Source of the DNA: Providencia sp. R33
GTDB taxonomy: Bacteria; Pseudomonadota; Gammaproteobacteria; Enterobacterales; Enterobacteriaceae
Assembly: GCF_019343475.1 (NCBI RefSeq)
Contig: NZ_CP072453.1
Location: 3,906,001-3,970,000 of the forward strand
Length of the DNA stretch: 64,000 bases
Direction of reading: 5' to 3'
The notes beneath the pieces are model-generated. The model was not told the DNA's origin. It saw nothing but the letters and a program-made list of their open reading frames with translations, and did no database searches. The position numbers and the translations under genes are program-made. Position 1 is the first letter of the stretch. The number at the start of each line of letters is the position of its first letter. Below are positions 43,446 through 52,545 of the stretch, in pieces.

Positions 43446-44204
43446 TCACCACTGGCTATTTGGGTAAGCGCGTTGCATAAATTGCAATTGCGTTAAGAGT
43501 AGGCCGAGATGCTCAGTGTGGCTGCCTTGCTTGCCCCCTAAACGGTAAGCGTCTTTCTCAGGCACGCTGAGTGTAGCGTCATCAAAAGTTTCTGTGATAG
43601 TGGTTAACCATGCGTCTTTCAATGAACGAGGATCAACGGCCAGACCTGCTTCACTAAGGGTAATTTCAATGTTATCTGCGTGGAAAAGCTCACCTGTAAA
43701 GCGCCATAATTCATTGATGGAACGTTGGATTCGTCGGTGGCTTTCCGCCGTGCCATCCCCTAAACGGATAATCCAATTACGGCTAAAGCGTAAGTGGTAA
43801 ATGGCCTCTTTGAGGGATTTTTCTGCGATAGCTGAAAGTTGTTCATCACGACTATGAATTAGGGATTCATATAATGGAACGTGATAAGCATCCATAAAGA
43901 ACTGGCGCACTAAAGTGTCACCAAAGTCATTATTTGGTTGCTCAACGAGTAACAAATTGCTGAATTCTCGCTCATCGCGCAGAAAAGCCAGTTTGTCTTC
44001 ATCACTTCCATTGCCTTTTAGCTGGGCGGCGTAACTTAAAAAATTGCGAGCTTGCCCCAGTAAATCAAGGCCAATATTGGAGAGCGCAAGGTCGATTTCA
44101 AGTTCAGGGGCATGTCCGCACCACTCACACAGGCGTTGAGCCAGAATTAAGGGGGAGTCACCGAGTCGTAACGTGTAATAATGGAGCAGTTCTTGCTGAT
44201 TCAT
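43446..44204 (-). CDS. paaC: Phenylacetyl-CoA epoxidase structural subunit PaaC
   Basis: A 252-residue ferritin-like subunit that pairs with PaaA but is not itself catalytic. LRLGDSPLILAQRLCEWCGH and DLLGQARNFLSYAA are typical. The start ATG at 44204, next to paaB with a 10-bp gap, is preferred to a much longer frame that would overlap paaB. Length agrees with E. coli (248). Confidence 0.94.
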   Translation of the reverse strand: MNQQELLHYYTLRLGDSPLILAQRLCEWCGHAPELEIDLALSNIGLDLLGQARNFLSYAAQLKGNGSDEDKLAFLRDEREFSNLLLVEQPNNDFGDTLVRQFFMDAYHVPLYESLIHSRDEQLSAIAEKSLKEAIYHLRFSRNWIIRLGDGTAESHRRIQRSINELWRFTGELFHADNIEITLSEAGLAVDPRSLKDAWLTTITETFDDATLSVPEKDAYRLGGKQGSHTEHLGLLLTQLQFMQRAYPNSQW

Positions 44205-44214
44205 GGACGACTCC

Positions 44215-44502
44215 TTACATGTTCTTAATGCCATCAGGGATGGTATAAAACGTCGGGTGGCGGTAAACCTTGGTGTCTGCTGGGTCAAAAAACATGCCTT
44301 TATCTTCAGGTTGTGAAGCAATTAAATACGCTGCTTTGACGACCCAAATGGAACAGCCTTCGCTGCGTCGGGTATAGGCATCGCGAGCATTTTCCAGTGC
44401 CATTTGGTCATCTGCAGCATGTAAACTTCCCACATGACGATGGGCTAAACCCTGTTTACTGCGAACAAAAACTTCATATAAAGGCCAGTCTTGGTTACTC
44501 AT
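44215..44502 (-). CDS. paaB: Phenylacetyl-CoA epoxidase subunit PaaB
   Basis: A 95-residue bridging subunit of the epoxidase complex, same size as E. coli PaaB. YEVFVRSKQGLAHRHVGSLH and the C-terminal FFDPADTKVYRHPTFY are conserved. Confidence 0.95.
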   Translation of the reverse strand: MSNQDWPLYEVFVRSKQGLAHRHVGSLHAADDQMALENARDAYTRRSEGCSIWVVKAAYLIASQPEDKGMFFDPADTKVYRHPTFYTIPDGIKNM

Positions 44503-44535
44503 GGTATTTTCCTTTTCTCGGCTTCGATCAGTAAG

Positions 44536-45474
44536 TTAAGCGGCTGATTTCACAGTTTTTTGCTTGCGGCTATGTGCCATGGCACCTTCACGCACCCATG
44601 CGCCGTCTTCCCAGCCTTTGCGCTTTGCACTGAGGCGTTCATGGTTACAAATGCCGTTACCTTTGAGCACTTGGTAAAACTCTGCCCAATCAATTTCCCC
44701 AAAGCGGTAGTGACCTAGCTCATCGTCCCAAATTAAATCAGGGTCAGGGATGGTCATACCGAGTGCTTCGACTTGTGGCACCGTGTTGTCGACAAATTTT
44801 TGGCGCAGCTCGTCATTACTGAAACGTTTGATTTTCCACGCCATACTTTGAGCACTGTGCGGGGAATCAGAGTCATTTGGGCCAAACATGGTTAGAACAG
44901 GCCACCAAAAGCGGTTTATCGCATCTTGCAGCATGGCTTTTTGTTCATCAGTTCCTTGTGCCAGCGCCATTACAGCTTCATAGCCTTGGCGCTGGTGGAA
45001 ACTTTCTTCCTTACAAATTTTCACCATGGCACGAGCATACGGGCCGTACGAGGCTCGGCACAGCGCAACTTGGTTCACTATTGCGGCGCCATCCACTAAC
45101 CAGCCAACTACCCCGACATCCGCCCAATTCAGCGTGGGATAATTAAAAATGGAGGAATATTTCATTTTTTCATCAAGCAGCTTTTGATAGATATCTTGGC
45201 GGGAGCAGCCAAGCGTCTCCGCAGCGCTGTAGAGGTATAAACCGTGGCCTGCCTCATCTTGAATTTTGGCCAGTAATATCGCTTTGCGACGTAGTGTAGG
45301 TGCTCGCGTTAGCCAGTTGGCCTCTGGAAGCATCCCCACCACTTCAGAGTGGGCATGTTGGCCTATTTGGCGGATAAGGTTCTGCCGATAGGCATCGGGC
45401 ATCCAATCCCTGGGCTCGATGGAAACATCTGCTTCGATTTTGGCTTCGAAGTTAGCCTGATTTATATTGCTCAT
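44536..45474 (-). CDS. paaA: Phenylacetyl-CoA 1,2-epoxidase catalytic subunit PaaA
   Basis: A 312-residue di-iron monooxygenase subunit. Iron-ligand motifs are KIQDEAGHGLYLYSAAE and KICKEESFHQRQGYE. ATG at 45474 is chosen because GGAAA lies 7 nt upstream; ATGs at 45486 and 45498 lack a site, and the size then agrees with E. coli (309). It is the first gene of the paa operon and is preceded by a PaaX-type split operator that partly overlaps the 5' leader. Confidence 0.95.
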   Translation of the reverse strand: MSNINQANFEAKIEADVSIEPRDWMPDAYRQNLIRQIGQHAHSEVVGMLPEANWLTRAPTLRRKAILLAKIQDEAGHGLYLYSAAETLGCSRQDIYQKLLDEKMKYSSIFNYPTLNWADVGVVGWLVDGAAIVNQVALCRASYGPYARAMVKICKEESFHQRQGYEAVMALAQGTDEQKAMLQDAINRFWWPVLTMFGPNDSDSPHSAQSMAWKIKRFSNDELRQKFVDNTVPQVEALGMTIPDPDLIWDDELGHYRFGEIDWAEFYQVLKGNGICNHERLSAKRKGWEDGAWVREGAMAHSRKQKTVKSAA

Positions 45475-45490
45475 TGATTTTTCCATTAAG

Positions 45491-45529
45491 TGATTCAAAA
45501 ATTAATTTTTAAATTAAAATATCGAATCA
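45491..45529. promoter_or_regulatory. Candidate PaaX operator upstream of paaA
   Basis: TGATTC (45491-45496) and GAATCA (45524-45529) are exactly 27 nt apart. A split TGATTC...GAATCA arrangement with spacing of this order is what I recall for E. coli PaaX targets. Confidence 0.65.
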
Positions 45530-45592
45530 TATTTATTTAACATCAATGCTAGAAATTGTTAACAAAAAGATCAATATTCATTAGCTTGGTTT

Positions 45593-45608
45593 TGCGATGC
45601 GTCTCACA
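45593..45608. promoter_or_regulatory. CRP-like site between paaA and paaZ
   Basis: TGCGA-N6-TCACA matches 9 of 10 positions of the CRP consensus. The E. coli paa promoters are CRP-dependent, so glucose repression is likely here too. Confidence 0.6.
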
Positions 45609-45797
45609 AGGTTTTATTTTAAATTCAATTAAAACATGATAATAAAGATGCCGTTTTTTATGTGTATTTGGTGATGGAATGGGTTTAATGACGAATTTGT
45701 TCTTAGTTTGTTAAATTTAATGTGGCATCTGTGATTGTTTTTATGATACATATTTAAGTATCGGTTTTGTTTATTACCTTTATTTCTGGAGACGGAT

Positions 45798-47861
45798 ATG
45801 CAGCATTTAACAAGTTACATTATGGGGAAGTGGGTACAGGGTAAGGGGAAAGAGCGGACGATTTACCATGCGTTAACCAATCAAGCTTTATATGCAGTGA
45901 CAACAGAGGGGCTTCCGCTATCCGAGAGTCTGGCCTATGGGAGAAATGTAGGTGGAGCAGCGTTATCTGCGATGACATTTCAGCAACGGGGTCAGATGCT
46001 AAAAGCGGTTGCCAAGTACCTGTTAGAACATAAAGCCGAACTCTATGCGATTTCTGCGCAAACTGGGGCAACGAAAACAGATAGCTGGGTGGATATTGAA
46101 GGGGGGATCGGGACGCTATTCGCCTATTCAGGGTTAGCAAGTAGAGAGCTTCCCGATGACACTATTTGGCCTGAGGGCGATATGGTTCCCTTGTCTAAAC
46201 AGGGGCAATTTATTGGTCACCATATTTTGACATCTCGCCGTGGTGTTGCGCTGCATATTAATGCGTTTAACTTTCCTTGTTGGGGAATGTTAGAAAAATT
46301 GGCACCGACATGGTTAGCTGGCATGCCTGCCATTATTAAACCTGCAACGGCATCCGCCCAAGTTACCCAAGCGATGGTGAAATTGATGACTGACAGCGGT
46401 CTTGTCCCAGAAGGGGCTATTCAGCTAGTTTGTGGCGGTGTTGGGGATATGTTTGATTACCTTGATTTTGAGGACGTGGTGACGTTCACAGGGGCAGCCT
46501 CTACAGGGCAAAAGCTTAAATCCCACCCTCGCATTATTGAAAAATCGGTGCCTTTCACTATGGAAGCCGATTCGCTGAACTGTGCAATTTTAGGTAATGA
46601 CGTTCAACCAGAACAGCCTGAATTTGCATTGTTTATCAAAGAAGTTACCCGTGAAATGATTGCGAAAGCGGGGCAAAAATGTACGGCAATTCGCCGCATT
46701 ATTGTGCCGCAAAACCAGTTAGATAATGTCAAACAGGCGCTACTTAAGCGCTTATCAGGTACCACAATGGGTGACCCTGCGGTTGATGGGGTTCGTATGG
46801 GGGCGTTGATTAATTTAGAGCAGCGGCAAGATGTGCAAGCTAAAGTGGATTATCTGCGTAGCAATGGTTGTGAGGTGCTCTGCGGTGGGCAGTTCGAACA
46901 ATTAGACGTCATTGGTGCGAATAGTCAAAACGGTGCATTTTACCCTCCAACACTCTTGTATTGTGCAGAGCCGTTTAAATCTTCAGCCGTTCATGAAACC
47001 GAGGCTTTTGGCCCAGTTTCTACACTAATGAGTTACGAAAATCTTGAGCAAGCGGTACAGCTTGCCATTTTAGGGGGCGGCAGCCTTGCAGGTACATTAG
47101 TGACAGCGGATGCACAAGTTGCACAGTCGGTGATTCGTGCGAGTGCGCGAGCACATGGCCGCATGTTGGTGCTAAATGAGGCATCAGCAGTAGAGTCCAC
47201 AGGGCATGGTTCGCCATTGCCACTTTTAGTACATGGAGGACCTGGGCGTGCAGGCGGTGGGGAGGAACTTGGTGGGTTGAGAGCAGTGATGCATTATATG
47301 CAGCGCACGGCAATTCAAGCTAGCCCATCAATGTTAACTGCTATTAACCAGCAGTGGCTCCGTGGTGCAGATACCGTTGCTGATGTTGTTCATCCTTTTA
47401 GAAAATATTTCGAAGATTTAGTGATTGGCGATACTTTGCTTACCGCAAGGCGTACCGTCACAGAAGCGGATATTACGAACTTTGCTTGCCTTAGTGGTGA
47501 TAATTTCTATGTTCACGTCGATAAAATCGGCGCGGCACAATCCTTGTTTGGCGAGCGTATCGCACACGGTTATTTTGTGGTCTCAGCGGCGGCGGGTTTA
47601 TTTGTTGATGCAGGGGTTGGTCCTGTTATCGCGAATTACGGGATGGAAAACTTGCGTTTTATCGAACCTGTAAAAATCGGTGATACCATTCAAGTTCGCC
47701 TAACGTGCAAGAAAAAGATTAAAAAGCCTCAAAAATTAGCTGAAGATAAACCAAACGGTGTTGTTGAATGGGATGTGCAGGTATTCAACCAGGAGGGTAC
47801 AGCCGTAGCGCTTTATAGCATTTTAACGCTAGTGGAGCGCCGAACTGGGGATTTTCACTGA
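45798..47861 (+). CDS. paaZ: Oxepin-CoA hydrolase / 3-oxo-5,6-dehydrosuberyl-CoA semialdehyde dehydrogenase PaaZ
   Basis: A 687-residue fusion protein (E. coli 681). The N-terminal aldehyde dehydrogenase domain (residues about 1-520) has FNFPCWGMLEKLAP, VTFTGAASTGQKLKS and the catalytic Cys in AGQKCTAIRRI. The C-terminal MaoC-like hydratase domain (about 540-687) has GDNFYVHVD and AHGYFVVSAAAGL and opens the oxepin ring. GGAGACGG lies upstream of ATG 45798. It diverges from paaA, as in E. coli. Confidence 0.95.
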   Translation: MQHLTSYIMGKWVQGKGKERTIYHALTNQALYAVTTEGLPLSESLAYGRNVGGAALSAMTFQQRGQMLKAVAKYLLEHKAELYAISAQTGATKTDSWVDIEGGIGTLFAYSGLASRELPDDTIWPEGDMVPLSKQGQFIGHHILTSRRGVALHINAFNFPCWGMLEKLAPTWLAGMPAIIKPATASAQVTQAMVKLMTDSGLVPEGAIQLVCGGVGDMFDYLDFEDVVTFTGAASTGQKLKSHPRIIEKSVPFTMEADSLNCAILGNDVQPEQPEFALFIKEVTREMIAKAGQKCTAIRRIIVPQNQLDNVKQALLKRLSGTTMGDPAVDGVRMGALINLEQRQDVQAKVDYLRSNGCEVLCGGQFEQLDVIGANSQNGAFYPPTLLYCAEPFKSSAVHETEAFGPVSTLMSYENLEQAVQLAILGGGSLAGTLVTADAQVAQSVIRASARAHGRMLVLNEASAVESTGHGSPLPLLVHGGPGRAGGGEELGGLRAVMHYMQRTAIQASPSMLTAINQQWLRGADTVADVVHPFRKYFEDLVIGDTLLTARRTVTEADITNFACLSGDNFYVHVDKIGAAQSLFGERIAHGYFVVSAAAGLFVDAGVGPVIANYGMENLRFIEPVKIGDTIQVRLTCKKKIKKPQKLAEDKPNGVVEWDVQVFNQEGTAVALYSILTLVERRTGDFH

Positions 47862-47946
47862 TTAATCAGCCATGAACAAATAGGTGCTTTTTCAATCATT
47901 TTCTGTTGTGATGGGGAAATGGCCAACAGAATGTAAGGAAGCAGAG

Positions 47947-48708
47947 ATGAAAACGCACCACCAAGCGGTTTATCAACAATTTGATGAGCAAGCTAACGCC
48001 TATTTAACCAGCACAGTTCATGCTCAGGGGGAAGATTTACTCGCTTTACAGCAGCGGCTACAAGGTTGTCAGGGTGAAGACATTCTTGATCTTGGTTGTG
48101 GTGCGGGGCACGCAAGTTTTTGTGCGGCACCATGGGTAAAATCGGTCACTGCTTATGATTTATCTGACTCGATGTTGAATGTCGTGGCAAAGAGTGCACA
48201 GGAGCGCCAGCTAACCAATATTACTACGAGCAAGGGCACAGCGGAGCAATTGCCGTTTGCGGACAATCATTTTGATCGGGTGATTAGCCGCTATTCTGCG
48301 CACCATTGGCATGATGTCGAAAAAGCGCTGCGTGAGGTTCACCGTGTCCTGAAAGTCGGTGGAAAAGGTATTTTTATCGATGTTGTCTCGCCGGGCCATC
48401 CATTATTGGATATTTACCTGCAAACCGTTGAAGTGCTAAGGGATACGTCGCATATTCGTGATTATTCTGCAGGAGAATGGTCAGGGATGTTTAATAATGC
48501 TGGGCTATTTGTTAGTGGGGTTCAAAGCTTTCGTTTACCCCTTGAGTTTACCAGTTGGGTCGAGCGGATGCGAACGCCAAAACCGTTGGTTGAGGCAATT
48601 CGCCAATTCCAAAATACTCTCAGTGATGAGGCAAAACAGCATTTTGCAGTACAAGCAGACGGTTCATTTACTTCTGACGTAATGCTGTTTGAATTTCATC
48701 GCCAATAA
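47947..48708 (+). CDS. Class I SAM-dependent methyltransferase
   Basis: A 253-residue methyltransferase of the UbiE/YafE-like type. The SAM-binding motif is ILDLGCGAGHASF, followed by TAYDLSDSMLNVV, then FDRVISRYSAHHWHDVEKAL and the post-motif VGGKGIFIDVVSPG. ATG at 47947 is 6 nt after AAGGAAG; a longer frame begins in the leader. Substrate is unknown; YafE is the nearest E. coli analogue by pattern. It is 85 bp after paaZ and may be read with it, but no pathway link is evident. Confidence 0.85.
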   Translation: MKTHHQAVYQQFDEQANAYLTSTVHAQGEDLLALQQRLQGCQGEDILDLGCGAGHASFCAAPWVKSVTAYDLSDSMLNVVAKSAQERQLTNITTSKGTAEQLPFADNHFDRVISRYSAHHWHDVEKALREVHRVLKVGGKGIFIDVVSPGHPLLDIYLQTVEVLRDTSHIRDYSAGEWSGMFNNAGLFVSGVQSFRLPLEFTSWVERMRTPKPLVEAIRQFQNTLSDEAKQHFAVQADGSFTSDVMLFEFHRQ

Positions 48709-48712
48709 GTGC

Positions 48713-49024
48713 TTATTTCGCAATAAACTGCGCTTGGTTAAGTTGGCTGAGCGCAGTATTTACAGCAAAAATTTCACCTCTGACATCAGGCACGCCAAAG
48801 GCTTTTAAACGTGCACTGTGTTTGGCTAAGTAAGCTTTTGCCTCTAACTCAGAAGCAAACAGGTAAACGCCACCCGCCATTTGGGTATGTTGGTTTTCAG
48901 TCCAAATTTTCCAGATAAAACCGGGTTCTTGGTTGATTGACTCAGCTAAATCATTCATTGCTGTTGTCATTTCTTCGCCCCATGGGCCTTGGTATGGGAA
49001 GTCTACCTGTAAAATTACGCTCAT
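48713..49024 (-). CDS. YdhR-like monooxygenase-fold protein
   Basis: A 103-residue dimeric alpha/beta-barrel protein like E. coli YdhR (101 aa): MSVILQVDFPYQGPWG, PGFIWKIWTENQ and AGGVYLFASELEAKAYLAKH are conserved. ATG 49024 is 9 nt after AAGGAG; an ATG right next to that site (49033) is not usable. It faces the methyltransferase gene convergently, 4 bp apart, and lies downstream of the photolyase. Confidence 0.85.
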   Translation of the reverse strand: MSVILQVDFPYQGPWGEEMTTAMNDLAESINQEPGFIWKIWTENQHTQMAGGVYLFASELEAKAYLAKHSARLKAFGVPDVRGEIFAVNTALSQLNQAQFIAK

Positions 49025-49084
49025 TGATTGCATCTCCTTATTGTTAGGTCTGCATAATACCCATTAACACAAATAATAACTTTG

Positions 49085-50533
49085 CTATTTATCGTATTTA
49101 AGACTATTGCGTTTACCTGCTTCAAACGCTTCCAGTGTGTTTAAACGCGCTTGTTTGTGATCAACGATAGGCTTAGGGTAATCAATGGTTGTATTGTTTT
49201 CTTCTGCCCATTCATGAGGGGTATGGATATATTTATCCGGGATATCCCCTAATTCGGGGAGCCAATGGCGAATAAACGAGCCTTGTGCATCAAATTTTTT
49301 CCCTTGTGTGGTTGGGTTGAAAATACGAAACCACGGAGAGGCATCCACACCTGTAGAGGCAGACCATTGCCAGCCACCATTATTGGCCGCTAAAGTCCCA
49401 TCAATGAGCTGGGCCATAAAGTATTTCTCCCCTTTTCGCCAATCGATGAGCAAATCTTTGACTAAGAAGCTTGCCACAATCATTCGTAACCGATTATGCA
49501 TCCAGCCAGTGGTATTCAGCTGGCGCATGGCCGCATCAACAATTGGGTAGCCCGTTTTTCCGCTTTTCCATGCTTCAAAATCGGTAGGTGAATCATTCCA
49601 GTGAATATATTGCGTCCATTGAATAAAGGGCTGGTGGCGGCACAAGTGAGGAAATGCCACTAAGAGGTGAGTATAAAATTCACGCCAAATTAGTTCGTTT
49701 AACCAAGTGAATGCGCCGCTATCAGGGTAGTCAAGAACCTGTGGGTTTTCAGTTTGTAAGCGATTGAAGCACTGGCGAGGTGATAGTACTCCAATTGCGA
49801 GATACGGTGATAACTGGCTAGTGCCATTAATTGAGGGGAAATCCCTATCGTGTTGGTAATCTGCAACTTTTTGAGCGCAGAACTGCCTGAGCTGTTTTAA
49901 GGCGGCTTGTTCACCCGCGGGGAACGGTTGCGCGATATCTTGATGCTCATGGGGAAATAGGGGCGAGGTTGTCTCAATGTTTAATGGCTTTGAACGCTTG
50001 TCTGGTGCACGTAATGAACGGCTGTCGGTGACGGTGAGTTGGGTTATAAAAGCACGGCGGAACGGGGTATAAACTTGGTACATTTCGCCTTTTTGATTTG
50101 TGACTACGCCTGGAGGCAGTAACAACGCATCGTCAAAAGCATGGATTTGCATTGGTGGTGCGTGTTCTATCAGCCATTCATCGCGCTTTTTTTCATTCCA
50201 TTCATACTGCCGATTGAAAAACAGGGCATCGGCCTGCTGTTCTTTGGCGTAATCCAGCACCCATTTAGCCGCATCGGTAAAATATGCAGCGGTATGGCAA
50301 ATAAGCGGAATGCCTAGCTGCGCAAGGGAATGCTGTAATTCCACCAGATTTTGGTGAATAAAGGCGATTTGCCGCGCAGAAACATCGTGTTGTTGCCATT
50401 GCTCTGGTGTTGCGGTGTAGAGAGCGATGACATTGGCCTGCGGGTCAGCGCAGGCCGAGGAAAGCGCTTTGTTATCGGTGACGCGTAAATCATGACGAAA
50501 CCAAATAAGATGACAAATCTGCTTCGCTGCCAT
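49085..50533 (-). CDS. phrB: Deoxyribodipyrimidine photolyase PhrB
   Basis: A 482-residue class I CPD photolyase that repairs UV-made pyrimidine dimers. An N-terminal folate-binding domain (HLIWFRHDLRVTDN) precedes the helical FAD domain with WLNELIWREFYTHLLVAFPH, NTTGWMHNRLRM and ANNGGWQWSASTGVDASP. A good ribosome site (GAGGAAAGCG) precedes ATG 50533. It is 24 bp downstream of proP on the same strand. Confidence 0.95.
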   Translation of the reverse strand: MAAKQICHLIWFRHDLRVTDNKALSSACADPQANVIALYTATPEQWQQHDVSARQIAFIHQNLVELQHSLAQLGIPLICHTAAYFTDAAKWVLDYAKEQQADALFFNRQYEWNEKKRDEWLIEHAPPMQIHAFDDALLLPPGVVTNQKGEMYQVYTPFRRAFITQLTVTDSRSLRAPDKRSKPLNIETTSPLFPHEHQDIAQPFPAGEQAALKQLRQFCAQKVADYQHDRDFPSINGTSQLSPYLAIGVLSPRQCFNRLQTENPQVLDYPDSGAFTWLNELIWREFYTHLLVAFPHLCRHQPFIQWTQYIHWNDSPTDFEAWKSGKTGYPIVDAAMRQLNTTGWMHNRLRMIVASFLVKDLLIDWRKGEKYFMAQLIDGTLAANNGGWQWSASTGVDASPWFRIFNPTTQGKKFDAQGSFIRHWLPELGDIPDKYIHTPHEWAEENNTTIDYPKPIVDHKQARLNTLEAFEAGKRNSLKYDK

Positions 50534-50557
50534 CGCTTTCCTCCTCGCGTTGTGATG

Positions 50558-52060
50558 TTAATCCAATTTAGGGTGCTGATTAATTAACGACTGGCGTTTT
50601 TTCTCAAGTTCAGCAATTTGTTGGTCAATATCTTCGACTTTCTGCTCAATATTGTCAAAGTGCTCACTTAAGATTTCTTTCGCTTCTGCTTTATCCGATG
50701 CCGCTGGCGTCGCACCACGTAATGGCTTGTTTGCTGTTTCTGGCATACGAATACCGGTGTATAAACCAATTAACGCAATCACCATCAAGTAATAGGCAGG
50801 CATATATAAATCCGTGGTGGATTCAACTAACCAAGCTGCAACGGTTGGTGTCGCACCCGCAATTAATACCGAAATATTAAAGGCGATGGCTAAGGCACTA
50901 TAACGAATATGTGTTGGGAAAATTGCGGGTAAAATTGATGCCATGACCCCAGTAAAACAGTTTAGTAATACCGCTAGGATCAGCAACCCAACAAAAATTA
51001 ACCCAACTGAGCCGCTGTTAATTAACATAAAAGCAGGGTAAGCCAAGAACACTAAACCAACACTACCGATAATGACAAACGGACGACGGCCAATTTTGTC
51101 ACTGGTTAAGCCAATCACGGGCTGAACAAATAGCATACCAATCATAATGGCGATAATAATCAACACACCATGGTCAGTTGAATAATTCAGGTTATGTGAT
51201 AAATAACTTGGCATATAAGTCAGCAACATGTAATACGTGACGTTAGTCGCAATCACTAAACCCACACAAATTAATAAACTTTTCCAATATTTAGATGCTA
51301 CTTCGCGCACTGAAACCTTTGGCGGATTTTGGATATTGGCTTTATCCTGCTTTTCTAGTGACTCAATGTGCTGCTGGAAAGCGGGAGTCTCTTCAAGGGA
51401 ATGACGTAGATATAACCCAATGATCCCTAAAGGTAAGGCTAAGAAGAATGGAATTCTCCATCCCCAATCGTGGAAGTTTGCCTCTCCAACAATACTGGAA
51501 ATCAGGACAACCACACCAGCGCCCAGTACGAAACCCGCAATAGAACCAAAGTCTAACCAGCTTCCCATAAAACCACGTTTACGGTCGGGGGAATACTCAG
51601 CAACAAAGATTGCAGCTCCTGAATATTCCCCCCCTACGGAGAAACCTTGTGCTAATTTGGCAACGAGTAACAAAATCGGAGCCCAGATACCAATTCTTTC
51701 ATAAGACGGGATAAGACCAATACAGAAAGTGCTTATCGCCATAATAATAATGGTCATCGATAACACTTTTTGTCGGCCATATTTATCGCCTAAGATACCA
51801 AATACCACGCCCCCTAGCGGCCTAACTAAGAAGGGAACGGAAAATGTTGCTAGTGCAGCAATCATCTGAACACTCGGTGATGCGCCTGGAAAGAAAACTT
51901 GACCTAAAACGTAGGCTAAGAAGCCATATACACCAAAGTCAAACCATTCCATCGCATTACCCAGTGAAGCAGCGGTAATTGCTTTTTTTAATTTACCATC
52001 ATCAATGATTGTAATGTCATTAATATTTAAGGGTTTTTCTTTTTTCTTCTTGAATTTCAT
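50558..52060 (-). CDS. proP: Osmoregulatory proline/betaine:H+ symporter ProP
   Basis: A 500-residue major facilitator, the same length as E. coli ProP. The MHS motifs GNAMEWFDFGVYGFLAY, GILGDKYGRQKVLS and LAKLAQGFSVGGEYSGAAIF are present, and the C-terminus has the ProP-type antiparallel coiled coil (DNIEQKVEDIDQQIAELEKK) that senses osmolality. It takes up proline, glycine betaine and ectoine under osmotic stress. The upstream 485-bp region is shared with the KAS III-like gene. Confidence 0.94.
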   Translation of the reverse strand: MKFKKKKEKPLNINDITIIDDGKLKKAITAASLGNAMEWFDFGVYGFLAYVLGQVFFPGASPSVQMIAALATFSVPFLVRPLGGVVFGILGDKYGRQKVLSMTIIIMAISTFCIGLIPSYERIGIWAPILLLVAKLAQGFSVGGEYSGAAIFVAEYSPDRKRGFMGSWLDFGSIAGFVLGAGVVVLISSIVGEANFHDWGWRIPFFLALPLGIIGLYLRHSLEETPAFQQHIESLEKQDKANIQNPPKVSVREVASKYWKSLLICVGLVIATNVTYYMLLTYMPSYLSHNLNYSTDHGVLIIIAIMIGMLFVQPVIGLTSDKIGRRPFVIIGSVGLVFLAYPAFMLINSGSVGLIFVGLLILAVLLNCFTGVMASILPAIFPTHIRYSALAIAFNISVLIAGATPTVAAWLVESTTDLYMPAYYLMVIALIGLYTGIRMPETANKPLRGATPAASDKAEAKEILSEHFDNIEQKVEDIDQQIAELEKKRQSLINQHPKLD

Positions 52061-52545
52061 AAAACCATCCTCTTAATTGAATTTCAACAACCAGATCAAT
52101 CGCATTTAAGGTGTGGGTTTTCATACTTTAATAACGTAAAAACCTTATTATTTAGAATAGACGCTGTATGAATATTTGATAAGTTTTAAGTATTTATAGT
52201 GACGCTAAATAAAGGGGCGATCCAGCGGGAATAGAGGGAAAAATAAGGCATGTTTTTTTGTAAATAAAGCAAAATTTACCACCTGAAAATAACCAAACAG
52301 GTCAACTATGGTACATTAAAATCTTGAAAATGTAAAATCAATGGGCTTTTAATCCATAGTTAACTGTTTAATCGGCGTTTTGTTTTGGGTTGTCAGGTTT
52401 ATACCAAAATGTTATTTGAGCCGATAATATACTAAATGAATAAATCGGCGTTTAAACTATAAAGTAATTAATAATCATAATGTTACGTTTATTTTTTTTG
52501 GGGGTTCTTCTATGCTGAATATTCTATGTATTTTGGGAGTACGAG
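52061..52545. promoter_or_regulatory. 485-bp divergent spacer between proP and the KAS III-like gene
   Basis: No gene is seen. The side near the KAS III-like gene holds an 11-bp direct repeat, AATCGGCGTTT, at 52370-52380 and 52443-52453 (73 bp start to start, about seven helical turns). The rest is AT-rich and should include the proP promoters. Confidence 0.5.
52370..52453. repeat. Pair of 11-bp direct repeats upstream of the KAS III-like gene
   Basis: AATCGGCGTTT occurs twice, exactly, 73 bp apart. They may be binding sites of one regulator; no regulator gene is adjacent. Confidence 0.45.

Noticed and set aside
43446..44321. A 291-residue version of PaaC
   Set aside because: It would overlap most of the paaB 3' end; the start at 44204 gives the family length.
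45744..45763. TGATAC/GTATCG inverted repeat before paaZ as a second PaaX site
   Set aside because: It does not match the TGATTC/GAATCA half-sites and is imperfect.
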